A stretch of DNA of 20,425 nucleotides, taken from positions 1-20,425 of the forward strand of contig JBDZVX010000037.1 in the NCBI GenBank assembly GCA_040255925.1, in the 5' to 3' direction. Shown piece after piece: positions 14,723 to 20,425 of the stretch (within the stretch, counting starts at the first letter, position 1; the number at the start of each line of letters is the position of its first letter). This DNA is from Nitrolancea sp040255925 (GTDB lineage Bacteria; Chloroflexota; Chloroflexia; Thermomicrobiales; Thermomicrobiaceae). The notes beneath the pieces are model-generated. The model saw only the letters and a list, made by a program, of their open reading frames with translations. It was not told the origin of the DNA and did not search any database. Made by a program: the position numbers and the translations under genes.

Positions 14723-15133
14723 ATGACGACGATCCGGCGGTTCGATCTGGATAACCAGGGTCTGGCGCGGGTGCTCGGCGAGCTAGAGGCGAAAATCCTT
14801 GAAGGGGTCTGGGAGCTTGGCCAGCCGACGGTCAAGGATATGACAGCCTGGCTGGGCCCCGATGTCCATGCCAAGACGATCATGACGGTGATGAACCGGA
14901 TGGTCAAGAAACGCCTGCTGACGCGCAAGCTCCGGGGACGCCACTTCGTCTATGGCGCGGTGCTGGATCGCGAGTCCTTCCTACGACAGGTTGCCAGCCG
15001 GGTGCTCTCCGGCCTGCTGGCTGATTTCGAGAGTCCCACAATCGTCCATTTTGTTGAAGGCGCGACGCCCGAGCAACTGGCGGAACTCGAACGGCTGATC
15101 GCGGCACGGCGCACCCGGCCGGAGGAGCCATGA
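14723..15133 (+). CDS. BlaI/MecI/CopY-family transcriptional repressor
   Basis: This is a winged-helix DNA-binding repressor of 136 residues, normal for the family. After MTTIRRFDLDNQGLARVLGE, the segment LEAKILEGVWELGQPTVKDM begins the helix-turn-helix (about 20-45). AKTIMTVMNRMVKKRLLTRK (about 52-72) is the recognition-helix region, and GRHFVYGAVL is the wing. The C-terminal helix ATPEQLAELERLIAARR is for dimerisation. It overlaps the M56 protease gene by four bases (ATGA), the classical blaI-blaR pairing, in which the protease inactivates the repressor after a signal. Start: ATG at 14723 behind TAGGGGT. The GTAAG/CTTAC dyads at 13481-13501 are its likely operator. Whether the signal is a metal or a cell-wall stress cannot be told. 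Confidence 0.9.
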   Translation: MTTIRRFDLDNQGLARVLGELEAKILEGVWELGQPTVKDMTAWLGPDVHAKTIMTVMNRMVKKRLLTRKLRGRHFVYGAVLDRESFLRQVASRVLSGLLADFESPTIVHFVEGATPEQLAELERLIAARRTRPEEP

Positions 15134-16029
15134 CCGGGTGGATTGTGCCGCGGCCGGACATCCGGCGCTACCGCGTCGCGGTGTTCACCGTGCTCGTGGC
15201 CTTGAGTATTGCACTCTGGCCGGAGGTGCTCGGCCCGTTCGCGCGCGTCTACATCCGGCTCTGCGCGTTCGTGCCCCAACGCCTGCCCGCCAGTCTCCAC
15301 CATCACCCACCGTACGTCGTCGCCACCGTCCTGCTGGCCGTGGTGACGTTGGCGGTGCTCTCCGGCTTCCTGCTGCTGCGACAGATCGTCCGCCAACGCC
15401 GCCTGATGATTGCGCTGACGCCCCGACAATCGTTGCCCGAGGGACATTGCGTAGAGTTTGCCGCTGCCGCTGGCGTGGACGGGCGGCTGGTCATTGTCGA
15501 CGATCCGGCGGTGTACGCGTTCTGCGCCGGACTCCGGTCGCCGCGAATTTACTTGAGCCAGGGGCTGATTGACATGCTCGAACCGTCGGAACTCGCGGCG
15601 GTGCTGCACCACGAGGCCACGCATCTCCGGCAGTACGATCCGCTTCGCCTGTTTCTCAGCGATCTGTTGGAGTGGTTCACCGCGCCGTTTCCAGTGATCC
15701 GCGCGCTGATCGCGCGGTTCCGGATCAGGATCGAATTGGCGGCCGATCAGGCCGCGCTTGCGATTGTCCCGCCCGATGTCCTAGCCAGCGCGCTGCTCAA
15801 GGTCGCTCGGGCGCGGTCCGCGCCGGAGTATGCCGTGGTGGCAGCCGGACTAACTCCGAGTGAAGCGCGCATCGCCGCGCTCGCTGGCCGTCCGGTCACG
15901 GTACCATTGAGCCGGCAGGATCTCTTCGTCACCTTGCTGGTCGCGCTCAGCCTGCTAGCGGTTCTCGTTGATCTTGCCGGGCTGCCGATCCTGAACGTTC
16001 CTGTCTGTCAGACCTGCCCGCCATTTTAA
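15130..16029 (+). CDS. M56-family (BlaR1/MecR1-like) membrane metalloprotease
   Basis: This 299-residue membrane zinc protease has hydrophobic helices near residues 16-34, 63-85 and 265-288. The zinc motif HHEATH (160-165; HExxH at 161-165) is followed by IELAADQAAL (201-210), providing the third ligand. IYLSQGLIDMLEPSELAAVL precedes the motif, as in other M56 members. There is no C-terminal penicillin-binding sensor domain: the protein stops just after its last helix with PVCQTCPPF, which has a Cys-x-x-Cys. It overlaps the repressor stop (ATGA), so they are translated together. It would cleave the repressor or an anti-repressor on an external cue. Confidence 0.88.
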   Translation: MTGWIVPRPDIRRYRVAVFTVLVALSIALWPEVLGPFARVYIRLCAFVPQRLPASLHHHPPYVVATVLLAVVTLAVLSGFLLLRQIVRQRRLMIALTPRQSLPEGHCVEFAAAAGVDGRLVIVDDPAVYAFCAGLRSPRIYLSQGLIDMLEPSELAAVLHHEATHLRQYDPLRLFLSDLLEWFTAPFPVIRALIARFRIRIELAADQAALAIVPPDVLASALLKVARARSAPEYAVVAAGLTPSEARIAALAGRPVTVPLSRQDLFVTLLVALSLLAVLVDLAGLPILNVPVCQTCPPF

Positions 16030-16171
16030 GGGAGCGCTGGCGATGGCACGACGAGACGGGAAAGCATTTTGAGGGTACCAGCCGACGTGGTGTATTCAGG
16101 GTGCGTGAACCTTGTTATGAGTCCGGAAGGGAAGCTCCTTGAGAAGTATCCTCACCCGTTCCAGGCAGTCC

Positions 16172-16190
16172 AGCAGGCGGAAAGCCTGCT
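16172..16190 (+). other. leader hairpin before the SCO gene
   Basis: AGCAGGC (16172-16178) pairs with GCCTGCT (16184-16190) around a GGAAA loop. The ribosome site AGAGGGGC follows within 4 bases. There is no T-run, so it is not a terminator. It might affect ribosome access or mRNA stability. Confidence 0.35.
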
Positions 16191-16204
16191 ATAGAGGGGC
16201 AGTC

Positions 16205-16852
16205 ATGACATCCGTCCTGGCTCGCCTGCGTACCAAGTTCGGGCTGCTTATCGCGCTCGTCGCGCTGATCCTGGCTGCCTGCGGTGCTCCGGCAGCACCG
16301 GCTCCACCATCAGCCGCGGATTCAGGCGTCTACGAGGGGACGGAGATCGGCGGCGCGGCGTCCGACTTCCAGCTTGTCGATCAGCGTGGGGAGCCTGTCC
16401 GGTTGTCGGATTTCCGTGGCAAGCTCGTCGTCCTCTCTTTCCTGGATAGTACCTGCCATGACATCTGCCCCATCACCGCTCAGCATCTGAAGAACACGCT
16501 TCAGGTCCTCCAGCCCGGTGCGGCGGAGAACGTGGCGCTCTTCGCGATCAACGTGAATGCCGCTGCCAATGCGGTGAGCGACGTGGCAGCGGCGAGCAGC
16601 CACTGGAACATGGACGATGTCCCGGCCTGGCACTTTCTGACCGGCAGTCCAGACGAGTTACAGTCGGTGTGGCACGCCTATTCGGCTGGGGTCCAGGTTC
16701 GCCCGGACGGCGAGATCTCCCATTTGCCGGGTGTGTATGTGATCGACCAGCAGGGGCAGAAGCGCTGGTATATTTCAACACCCGAGGATCCCTCCTGGAC
16801 CGGACCGGCTCTGAGCGAGGTCCTGCCCCAACGCCTTCGCCAACTCTTGTAA
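16205..16852 (+). CDS. SCO1/SenC-family copper chaperone lipoprotein
   Basis: This is a protein of about 215 residues with a thioredoxin-like fold that delivers copper or reducing power to the CuA site of cytochrome oxidase. The signal ends LILAACGA with lipobox Cys26, so it is anchored on the outer face of the membrane. The fold begins near ASDFQLVDQRGEPVRLSDFR (51-70). FLDSTCHDICPIT carries the copper motif CxxxCP (C83, C87), and the conserved histidine is probably H172 in EISHLPGVYVID. I chose the ATG at 16205 behind AGAGGGGC over the longer reading from 16139. It lies between the BlaI/M56 operon and the DUF3105 gene. The three downstream products are all membrane or exported, consistent with a respiratory copper context. 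Confidence 0.9.
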   Translation: MTSVLARLRTKFGLLIALVALILAACGAPAAPAPPSAADSGVYEGTEIGGAASDFQLVDQRGEPVRLSDFRGKLVVLSFLDSTCHDICPITAQHLKNTLQVLQPGAAENVALFAINVNAAANAVSDVAAASSHWNMDDVPAWHFLTGSPDELQSVWHAYSAGVQVRPDGEISHLPGVYVIDQQGQKRWYISTPEDPSWTGPALSEVLPQRLRQLL

Positions 16853-16981
16853 CGTGTGATATCAATGGCCCAATCTCCCACCGGGAAAGATCCAGAGGGA
16901 CACGGTGGGACGAATATGACCGTAAAGCAGAGAGCAGGAAGAGAATCGCGGTACAGTGGCTGAGCGTGGAGGAGTAACTGG

Positions 16982-17734
16982 ATGGCCAACCAGGATAAGC
17001 GGCAAGCGAGGGACGGAAACCGGGCCAAAGGGAACCCATCCAAGGGTGGTCCACCCAAGGGTAGCCCGGCGAAGGGCACCCCGGCCAACGGAAGCGTAGG
17101 AAAGAGCGCTCCGGCTTCGGAACCGAGCCGGGCTGAACGTCGCGCCGGAACGGCTGCCGAACGGCGCCGGGAGCGGCTGAAAGCGCCGGAACGCCAGGCA
17201 CGGCAGCGTACGTTGGGCCGTGTCGGCCTTGCCGCCGTCGTGGTTCTGGTCCTGGCCGGCATCGGGTTCGGCATCTACTCCTTTGCTGACCGGCCGCAGC
17301 AGCCCGAGGGTGTCCAGACGTTCGCGAACCTTGCCCGTGACCACGTTGAGACGCCGGTAAGCTATTCGGAAACGCCACCGGTCGGTGGGGCCCACTCGGC
17401 TGTTTGGCAGAACTGCGGCTTCTACAGCGCGCCAGTTGGGAATGAGCACGGGGTGCATTCGATGGAGCATGGCGCGGTCTGGATCACCTATCAACCGAAT
17501 CTTTCGGCCGATCAGGTGGACATCCTGCGGAAACAAGCCGAGCAATCCTTCGTCCTGGTGAGCCCCTACCCCGATCTGCCGTCGCCGGTCGTGGCTTCCG
17601 CCTGGGGTAACCAGCTCACACTCGATTCGGCAAGTGATCCCAAGCTCGAACAGTTCGTGAAGTACTTCCGCCAGGGTCCGCAAACGCCGGAGCCAGGTGC
17701 TTCATGCACCGACGGGACGTCGGCGACTGTCTGA
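16982..17734 (+). CDS. DUF3105 membrane-anchored protein
   Basis: This 250-residue protein has a long low-complexity, basic, Gly/Pro/Lys-rich N-terminus (GNPSKGGPPKGSPAKGTP), then a basic helix rich in Arg. A single membrane helix runs about 78-100 (GLAAVVVLVLAGIGFGIYSF). The outer domain has the DUF3105 core: YSETPPVGGAHSAVWQNCGF, then GNEHGVHSMEHGAVWITY, with conserved His, Cys and Trp that could bind metal or heme. The rest (LRKQAEQSFVLVSPYPDLPSP, SAWGNQLTLDS) matches the family. Function is not known; DUF3105 and DUF305 genes often lie together, and I infer a metal-linked role. GGAGGAG precedes the ATG. The tail ends in PEPGASCTDGTSATV. Confidence 0.87.
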   Translation: MANQDKRQARDGNRAKGNPSKGGPPKGSPAKGTPANGSVGKSAPASEPSRAERRAGTAAERRRERLKAPERQARQRTLGRVGLAAVVVLVLAGIGFGIYSFADRPQQPEGVQTFANLARDHVETPVSYSETPPVGGAHSAVWQNCGFYSAPVGNEHGVHSMEHGAVWITYQPNLSADQVDILRKQAEQSFVLVSPYPDLPSPVVASAWGNQLTLDSASDPKLEQFVKYFRQGPQTPEPGASCTDGTSATV

Positions 17735-17757
17735 TAGAGCAGCGCTTACCCGGACGG

Positions 17758-17857
17758 CCCTCACCCCCGGCCCCTCTCCCAGAATTGGGAGAGGGGAGCA
17801 TATGTGAAAACGTTTCCTCTCCCCTAAAGTTGGGGGAGAGGTTAGGGGGTGGGGGGC
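17758..17857. repeat. REPIN-like double palindrome
   Basis: Two hairpins lie head to head between convergent genes. The first is CCCCTCTCCC (17771-17780) with GGGAGAGGGG (17787-17796), loop AGAATT. The second is CCTCTCCCC (17816-17824) with GGGGAGAGG (17833-17841). The outer flanks CCCTCACCCCCGGCC and GTTAGGGGGTGGGGGG are themselves roughly inverted, so the unit is one extended palindrome of two REP sequences. CCTCTCCC...GGGAGAGG repeats of this kind are widespread, usually moved by RAYT transposases. It could also serve as a terminator for both genes. Confidence 0.7.
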
Positions 17858-17868
17858 GCCACCCTGCT

Positions 17869-18513
17869 CTACTGGCCGTACCAGGCCGTTCGCCACTCCT
17901 GCATTTGGGAGATTTCCCCCTCCTGCGCGGTGATGATCTGGTTGGCCAGGTCCTTGATCTCCGGACGCTGGGTCGCCGGCAGCACCGCCTTCGCCATCGT
18001 GATCGCGCCCTCATGATGCGGGATCATCTCATCGATGAACGCCTTGTCGAACGGCTCGGCGGTTTTGAGGGCATTCATATCCATGTCCATGCCCATCTCG
18101 CCGGCGGTCAGCGGCGTGCTCGCGCTCGGGGTGGCGTCGCCGAACCACTCGTGCTGCCAGGCAGTCATCTGGTCGATCTCCCGCTGCTGAGCGTTGATGA
18201 TATTCTGGGCTGCTTGCTTGAGTTCCGGGTGCTCGGCCCGCCCCAGCGCGATCCTGGCCATATCGATGGCCATCTGATGGTGCGGGTTCATCATGGTAAT
18301 GAACTGCTGGTCATCGAGCGTTCCCACTTCGGCGGGAGATGTCCCCATGTGCCCCATGCCCGGCATCGATGTTGTGGCCGATGGCTCGGGGCTGGCGGCG
18401 GTTACTGACGGAGCTGCTGAACTGGCCGGTGATGAAGCCGGCTCCGTGGTGCTCCCGCCACATGCGGCCAGCACGAGAGCGAGCAGCATGCTCGCCAGGA
18501 TGGCGATACGCAT
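17869..18513 (-). CDS. DUF305 lipoprotein, Met/His-rich, probable copper binder
   Basis: This is a 214-residue exported lipoprotein with a signal ending LVLAAC (Cys18), followed by a Ser/Ala/Pro/Thr linker. A Met/His cluster MPGMGHMG lies near residues 50-57. The DUF305 fold is a four-helix bundle in two halves: MMNPHHQMAIDMARIALGRA (about 75-94) and MIPHHEGAITMAKAVL (about 163-178). Each half carries HH and Met residues, and a central MGMDMDMN cluster lies between. Helices with IINAQQREIDQM and IITAQEGEISQM are the repeated second helices. DUF305 proteins such as CopM bind copper in the periplasm. AAAGGAA lies 7 bases before the ATG. The gene is convergent with DUF3105, with the REPIN between, and its close neighbour SCO supports a copper role. 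Confidence 0.9.
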   Translation of the reverse strand: MRIAILASMLLALVLAACGGSTTEPASSPASSAAPSVTAASPEPSATTSMPGMGHMGTSPAEVGTLDDQQFITMMNPHHQMAIDMARIALGRAEHPELKQAAQNIINAQQREIDQMTAWQHEWFGDATPSASTPLTAGEMGMDMDMNALKTAEPFDKAFIDEMIPHHEGAITMAKAVLPATQRPEIKDLANQIITAQEGEISQMQEWRTAWYGQ

Positions 18514-18584
18514 CGTGGATTCCTTTCACGTTCACGTCTCATCCGGCAGATGTTGGTGCTGATTTCGGGATTCCCGGCGGGCGA

Positions 18585-18956
18585 TCAGAGCGTGAAGCGC
18601 TGAAGGAGGGCCTGACGCGTGGGGCCGCTGGGCCGGGATGGGAGTAGCGCGCCTGGAAGGGACCCGGCACACTGGTCGGGGACGATGGAGAACGCAGCCC
18701 CTGGCGTGAGGTCCGGCGGTGTGCCGGATTGGGGAGAGACGTTCGGAACTGGGCATGACCACTGATCGTGGGAGATGACGACCGTGCCCTGATGCGGGAT
18801 GCCGTTAGCGTGCGACATGGCATATGCTGAATGGGTAGCGGGACCTGCGTGTTCGAGGTGGAAGAGCGTGAGATGAAGGAGGACGGCGAGCACCAGCAGC
18901 CCCGCCGCGATCATGAAAGCCCGGTGTCTATGAGGAAATCGTACCCATCCCTTCAT
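18585..18956 (-). CDS. hypothetical membrane-anchored protein, His-rich
   Basis: This product of about 123 residues (from the ATG at 18956; a GTG at 18974 adds six) has one membrane helix (about 15-35, AFMIAAGLLVLAVLLHLTLF). It is followed directly by a His-rich outer segment (HLEHAGPATHSAYAMSHANG) with more His downstream, then SCPVPNVSP and DQCAG, giving two cysteines. The His/Cys content and its place just upstream of the DUF305 gene suggest a metal-related accessory protein, but I do not recognise a family. No clear ribosome site is visible. The reading is open to doubt because of the weak start. Confidence 0.5.
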   Translation of the reverse strand: MKGWVRFPHRHRAFMIAAGLLVLAVLLHLTLFHLEHAGPATHSAYAMSHANGIPHQGTVVISHDQWSCPVPNVSPQSGTPPDLTPGAAFSIVPDQCAGSLPGALLPSRPSGPTRQALLQRFTL

Positions 18957-18974
18957 TCCGAGAGTGTATCGCAC

Positions 18975-19164
18975 TACCGCCTACGTCATCGTCCACGCGA
19001 CACTTGAGACGCACTGCCGCGAAGACCCCGGAATCAAACCGATACCTATCTCTCCTGCGATCTCAAATACGTCGCCGACGGCCAAGACGTTCGGCGCGCG
19101 CATTATCACTAATCTGGGCTAGCCGTGTAACCGACCAGTTCGCGGGCGTTTGTCAGATTCTCGG
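18975..19164. other. intergenic region, no supported gene
   Basis: Nothing convincing lies between the His-rich membrane gene and the DUF6119 promoter. One short minus-strand ORF (18981-19109, 42 codons from GTG, containing NVLAVGDVFEIAGEIGIG) has moderately protein-like text but no ribosome site or homology I can name. Confidence 0.4.
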
Positions 19165-19194
19165 TTGACAATAGACAACACGGCACACTATGCT
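19165..19194 (+). promoter_or_regulatory. promoter of the DUF6119 cluster
   Basis: TTGACA (19165-19170), 18 bp, TATGCT (19189-19194) form the closest match to the sigma-70 consensus in the window. Transcription would begin near 19201, only about three bases before the ATG at 19204, so the first ORF would be translated from a leaderless or nearly leaderless mRNA. Confidence 0.6.
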
Positions 19195-19203
19195 AGGGTC
19201 GGC

Positions 19204-19254
19204 ATGAAGAAAGGCTCCAGTCCTATCTTTGTGTCAGGCCAGTTGATTTCGTGA
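19204..19254 (+). CDS. possible leaderless 16-codon upstream ORF
   Basis: MKKGSSPIFVSGQLIS starts about three bases after the predicted transcription start. Its TGA overlaps the next ORF's GTG as GTGA. It has no ribosome site. It may be a leader peptide that controls downstream translation, or the N-terminus of the next ORF separated by a frameshift. This is supported only by position and the overlap. Confidence 0.35.
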   Translation: MKKGSSPIFVSGQLIS

Positions 19255-19376
19255 ATCATGATAATAAGCGAAAAACCTCCGCTCTTGCTACCATCCATAA
19301 CACCTCACTGCCGGAGTTACTCGCTGGCGAGATCTGGGCCAAGGATATCGAGAGATCCGGTGTAAGGGTGGTATGA
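19251..19376 (+). CDS. 41-aa ORF coupled to the DUF6119 gene
   Basis: Starting at GTG 19251, it encodes VNHDNKRKTSALATIHNTS, then LPELLAGEIWAKDIERSGVR, and VV. The second half looks like an amphipathic helix with a protein-like composition. Its start overlaps the 16-codon ORF's stop (GTGA) and its stop overlaps the start of the DUF6119 gene (ATGA), the pattern of translational coupling. No family is recognised; it might be an antitoxin-like or adaptor peptide, or an N-terminal piece of a larger protein cut by a frameshift. No Shine-Dalgarno sequence is seen before GTG, which fits re-initiation. Confidence 0.45.
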   Translation: MNHDNKRKTSALATIHNTSLPELLAGEIWAKDIERSGVRVV

Positions 19377-20374
19377 AGACGCGGACAAGGTACCTGACCA
19401 TACTCTTGTTGAAAGATAGCATTCGTTCATACGATGATGCGCTGAAAGACCCTCTCACTCTTCAGCGGTACGATCTGAAGCAGGATGTTCCGTTTCGCGG
19501 CGCTTTGTATGTCCGTGATCCACACCGGAACCGACCAGATTGGGTTGACTTTGTCCTCGAAGGGATCGTCAGCGAGGACCTCCCTCTGGAGACACGCAGT
19601 CAATCTTCGGTACTGTTCATCGAGTCGTGCGAGAGGCGGCTGTTCGCCATCACGTTCGGCTATGGCCGTTACCTCCTCAAGCCCAATGCTCACGAGACTG
19701 ATTTCGGGCTGAAAACTGCGTTGAACGCAGTGAACCCTGTGCAATTACGGAGTGTGGATCTCCGTACCTTCCAAGAGGCACCAATCCACACACGTCGGCA
19801 AGCCAGTCGCAGTTCGGCGCTCGACGTGTTCGGAGTCGACACCAATCGGGATGTCCTACGCAGTGTGACCGGGATACCTTCCGATGCTGAGACAGCAGCC
19901 CGTCTCACCGGAAGTGATTCCCTCACTGTTGCCGTACGTACGGATTTCAATGCTCTCGCGGAGCTCTGCAGCAAAATGTACGATCTCTACCTAGACGACT
20001 CTTACAAGGACCACTTCGGGTGGATCGATCATCTAAGAATCGTCCGAGATCAAGACCTTATCGAAACTCTTGACGAAAAGCTTGTTAGAGTATTCCAGTC
20101 ATATGAATTAGATCATATACACCTGTGTCCTCCAGGAAACATTGATTGGGAGAGAACTCAAGGATTCATCTTCTCCACGAGTAAGCATATGTCTTCAATA
20201 CCTGACTTAGACATTGAGGCATATCTTGGCACTGTTAAAAATCCGTCCACCCTCTCGCGTAATAAGTTGAAGGATCACAGAGTTATCGCGCACACGGATG
20301 ATGAGGAACAGCTATCTCGGTGGTCTGTTTACGACTGCACCACTTTCGAGACGGAGCACGAGGGGTTCCTTTAG
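19373..20374 (+). CDS. DUF6119 / TIGR04141-like sporadically distributed protein, apparently truncated
   Basis: This 333-residue protein resembles the TIGR04141 (DUF6119) family, known as sporadically distributed and found in accessory regions. Matching features in order are: TRYLTILLLKDSIRSYDDAL (about 4-23); FAITFGYGRYLLKPNAHETD (about 91-110), with GLKTALNAVNP; the switch region RTFQEAPIHTRRQASRSSAL (about 130-149), then FGVDTNRDVLRSVTG; TGSDSLTVAVRTDFNALAEL; and YKDHFGWIDHLRIVRDQDLI. It stops at TFETEHEGFL, where I would expect the family's further C-terminal part, since members run to about 500-600 residues. Codon use, especially after 19960, is A+T-richer than the rest of the window, consistent with transfer. 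GGGTGG precedes the ATG. Molecular function is unknown. Confidence 0.7.
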   Translation: MKTRTRYLTILLLKDSIRSYDDALKDPLTLQRYDLKQDVPFRGALYVRDPHRNRPDWVDFVLEGIVSEDLPLETRSQSSVLFIESCERRLFAITFGYGRYLLKPNAHETDFGLKTALNAVNPVQLRSVDLRTFQEAPIHTRRQASRSSALDVFGVDTNRDVLRSVTGIPSDAETAARLTGSDSLTVAVRTDFNALAELCSKMYDLYLDDSYKDHFGWIDHLRIVRDQDLIETLDEKLVRVFQSYELDHIHLCPPGNIDWERTQGFIFSTSKHMSSIPDLDIEAYLGTVKNPSTLSRNKLKDHRVIAHTDDEEQLSRWSVYDCTTFETEHEGFL

Positions 20375-20425
20375 AGGGTGTGTGGAAACCTATTAGCCAG
20401 GGTCCAACCGGTGGAGCATCAGGTT
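20374..20425. mobile_element. possible insertion-element end truncating the DUF6119 gene
   Basis: Coding text of the DUF6119 gene breaks off at the TAG at 20372-20374, and the sequence at once becomes GAGGGTGTGTGGAAACC, which looks like the outer end of an insertion sequence. Only 52 bases remain in the window, so no transposase or opposite end can be seen. It could equally be ordinary non-coding sequence after a natural stop. Confidence 0.25.

Noticed and set aside
13744..14928. 394-codon minus-strand ORF opposite the BNR and SHOCT genes
   Set aside because: It runs across two genes with clear motifs on the plus strand, and its own text is Arg/Pro/His-rich shadow composition.
17771..17841. 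Possible CRISPR-like repeats in the CCTCTCCC/GGGAGAGG stretch
   Set aside because: There are only two inverted units and no regular spacers; the structure fits a REPIN.
17704..18408. 234-codon plus-strand ORF through the REPIN and opposite DUF305
   Set aside because: It reads through the repeat and is antisense to DUF305, whose HH/Met motifs are clear.
18981..19109. Minus-strand 42-codon ORF with NVLAVGDVFEIAGE
   Set aside because: The text is fairly protein-like, but there is no ribosome site, no known family and no overlap with a neighbour; kept only as a note in the intergenic entry.

Overview
The window is about 60% G+C, densely packed and all bacterial. No rRNA, tRNA or CRISPR array was seen. 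The gene set is what I would expect of a Chloroflexota genome, possibly Thermomicrobia-like: DUF2171, DUF3105 and DUF305 proteins, a deazaflavin (F420-type) oxidoreductase, a Tat-exported lipoprotein rhodanese, and secreted proteins with no recognisable family. The taxon is inferred from gene content only.

Left part (1-4100, almost all minus strand). A truncated TIGR01777-type epimerase runs off the left edge. Next come three transcription units that share one promoter architecture: a -10 of TATAGT, a 17-bp spacer, a -35 of TTGTCC or TGGTCA, and an abutting CTAGGG-4-CCCTGG type site. Two copies also carry a perfect 18-bp palindrome at an identical distance. Those two are followed by a 5' leader hairpin with compensatory stem changes and a conserved loop. 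The units encode a secreted two-repeat protein, a decayed gene, and a secreted C-terminally anchored protein with a downstream four-helix membrane protein. This looks like a local regulon of exported proteins of unknown function.

Metabolic part (4187-7873, minus). An amidohydrolase and a glutamine-synthetase-like ligase lie side by side, the two halves of the fused FluG/NodGS proteins of fungi and plants. Thioredoxin reductase lies upstream of them.

Middle part (8157-13142). A Tat-lipoprotein rhodanese is convergent with an HtrA-type protease lipoprotein. A tandem DUF2171 protein, an F420-type oxidoreductase and an NhaA antiporter follow.

Metal/redox part (13466-18956). A probable operon encodes a BNR-repeat propeller, a SHOCT membrane protein, a BlaI/CopY-family repressor and an M56 metalloprotease. 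Its promoter has overlapping GTAAG/CTTAC inverted repeats across the -10, a likely operator for the repressor. SCO1/SenC, DUF3105 and DUF305 genes follow, suggesting copper handling and cytochrome oxidase assembly outside the membrane. A REPIN-like double hairpin separates DUF3105 from DUF305.

Right edge (19165-20425). The composition changes to lower G+C. A strong promoter is followed almost immediately by three overlapping ORFs joined by GTGA and ATGA: 16 codons, 41 codons, then a DUF6119/TIGR04141-like gene that ends early, possibly at a mobile-element junction. This is the most island-like part of the window.
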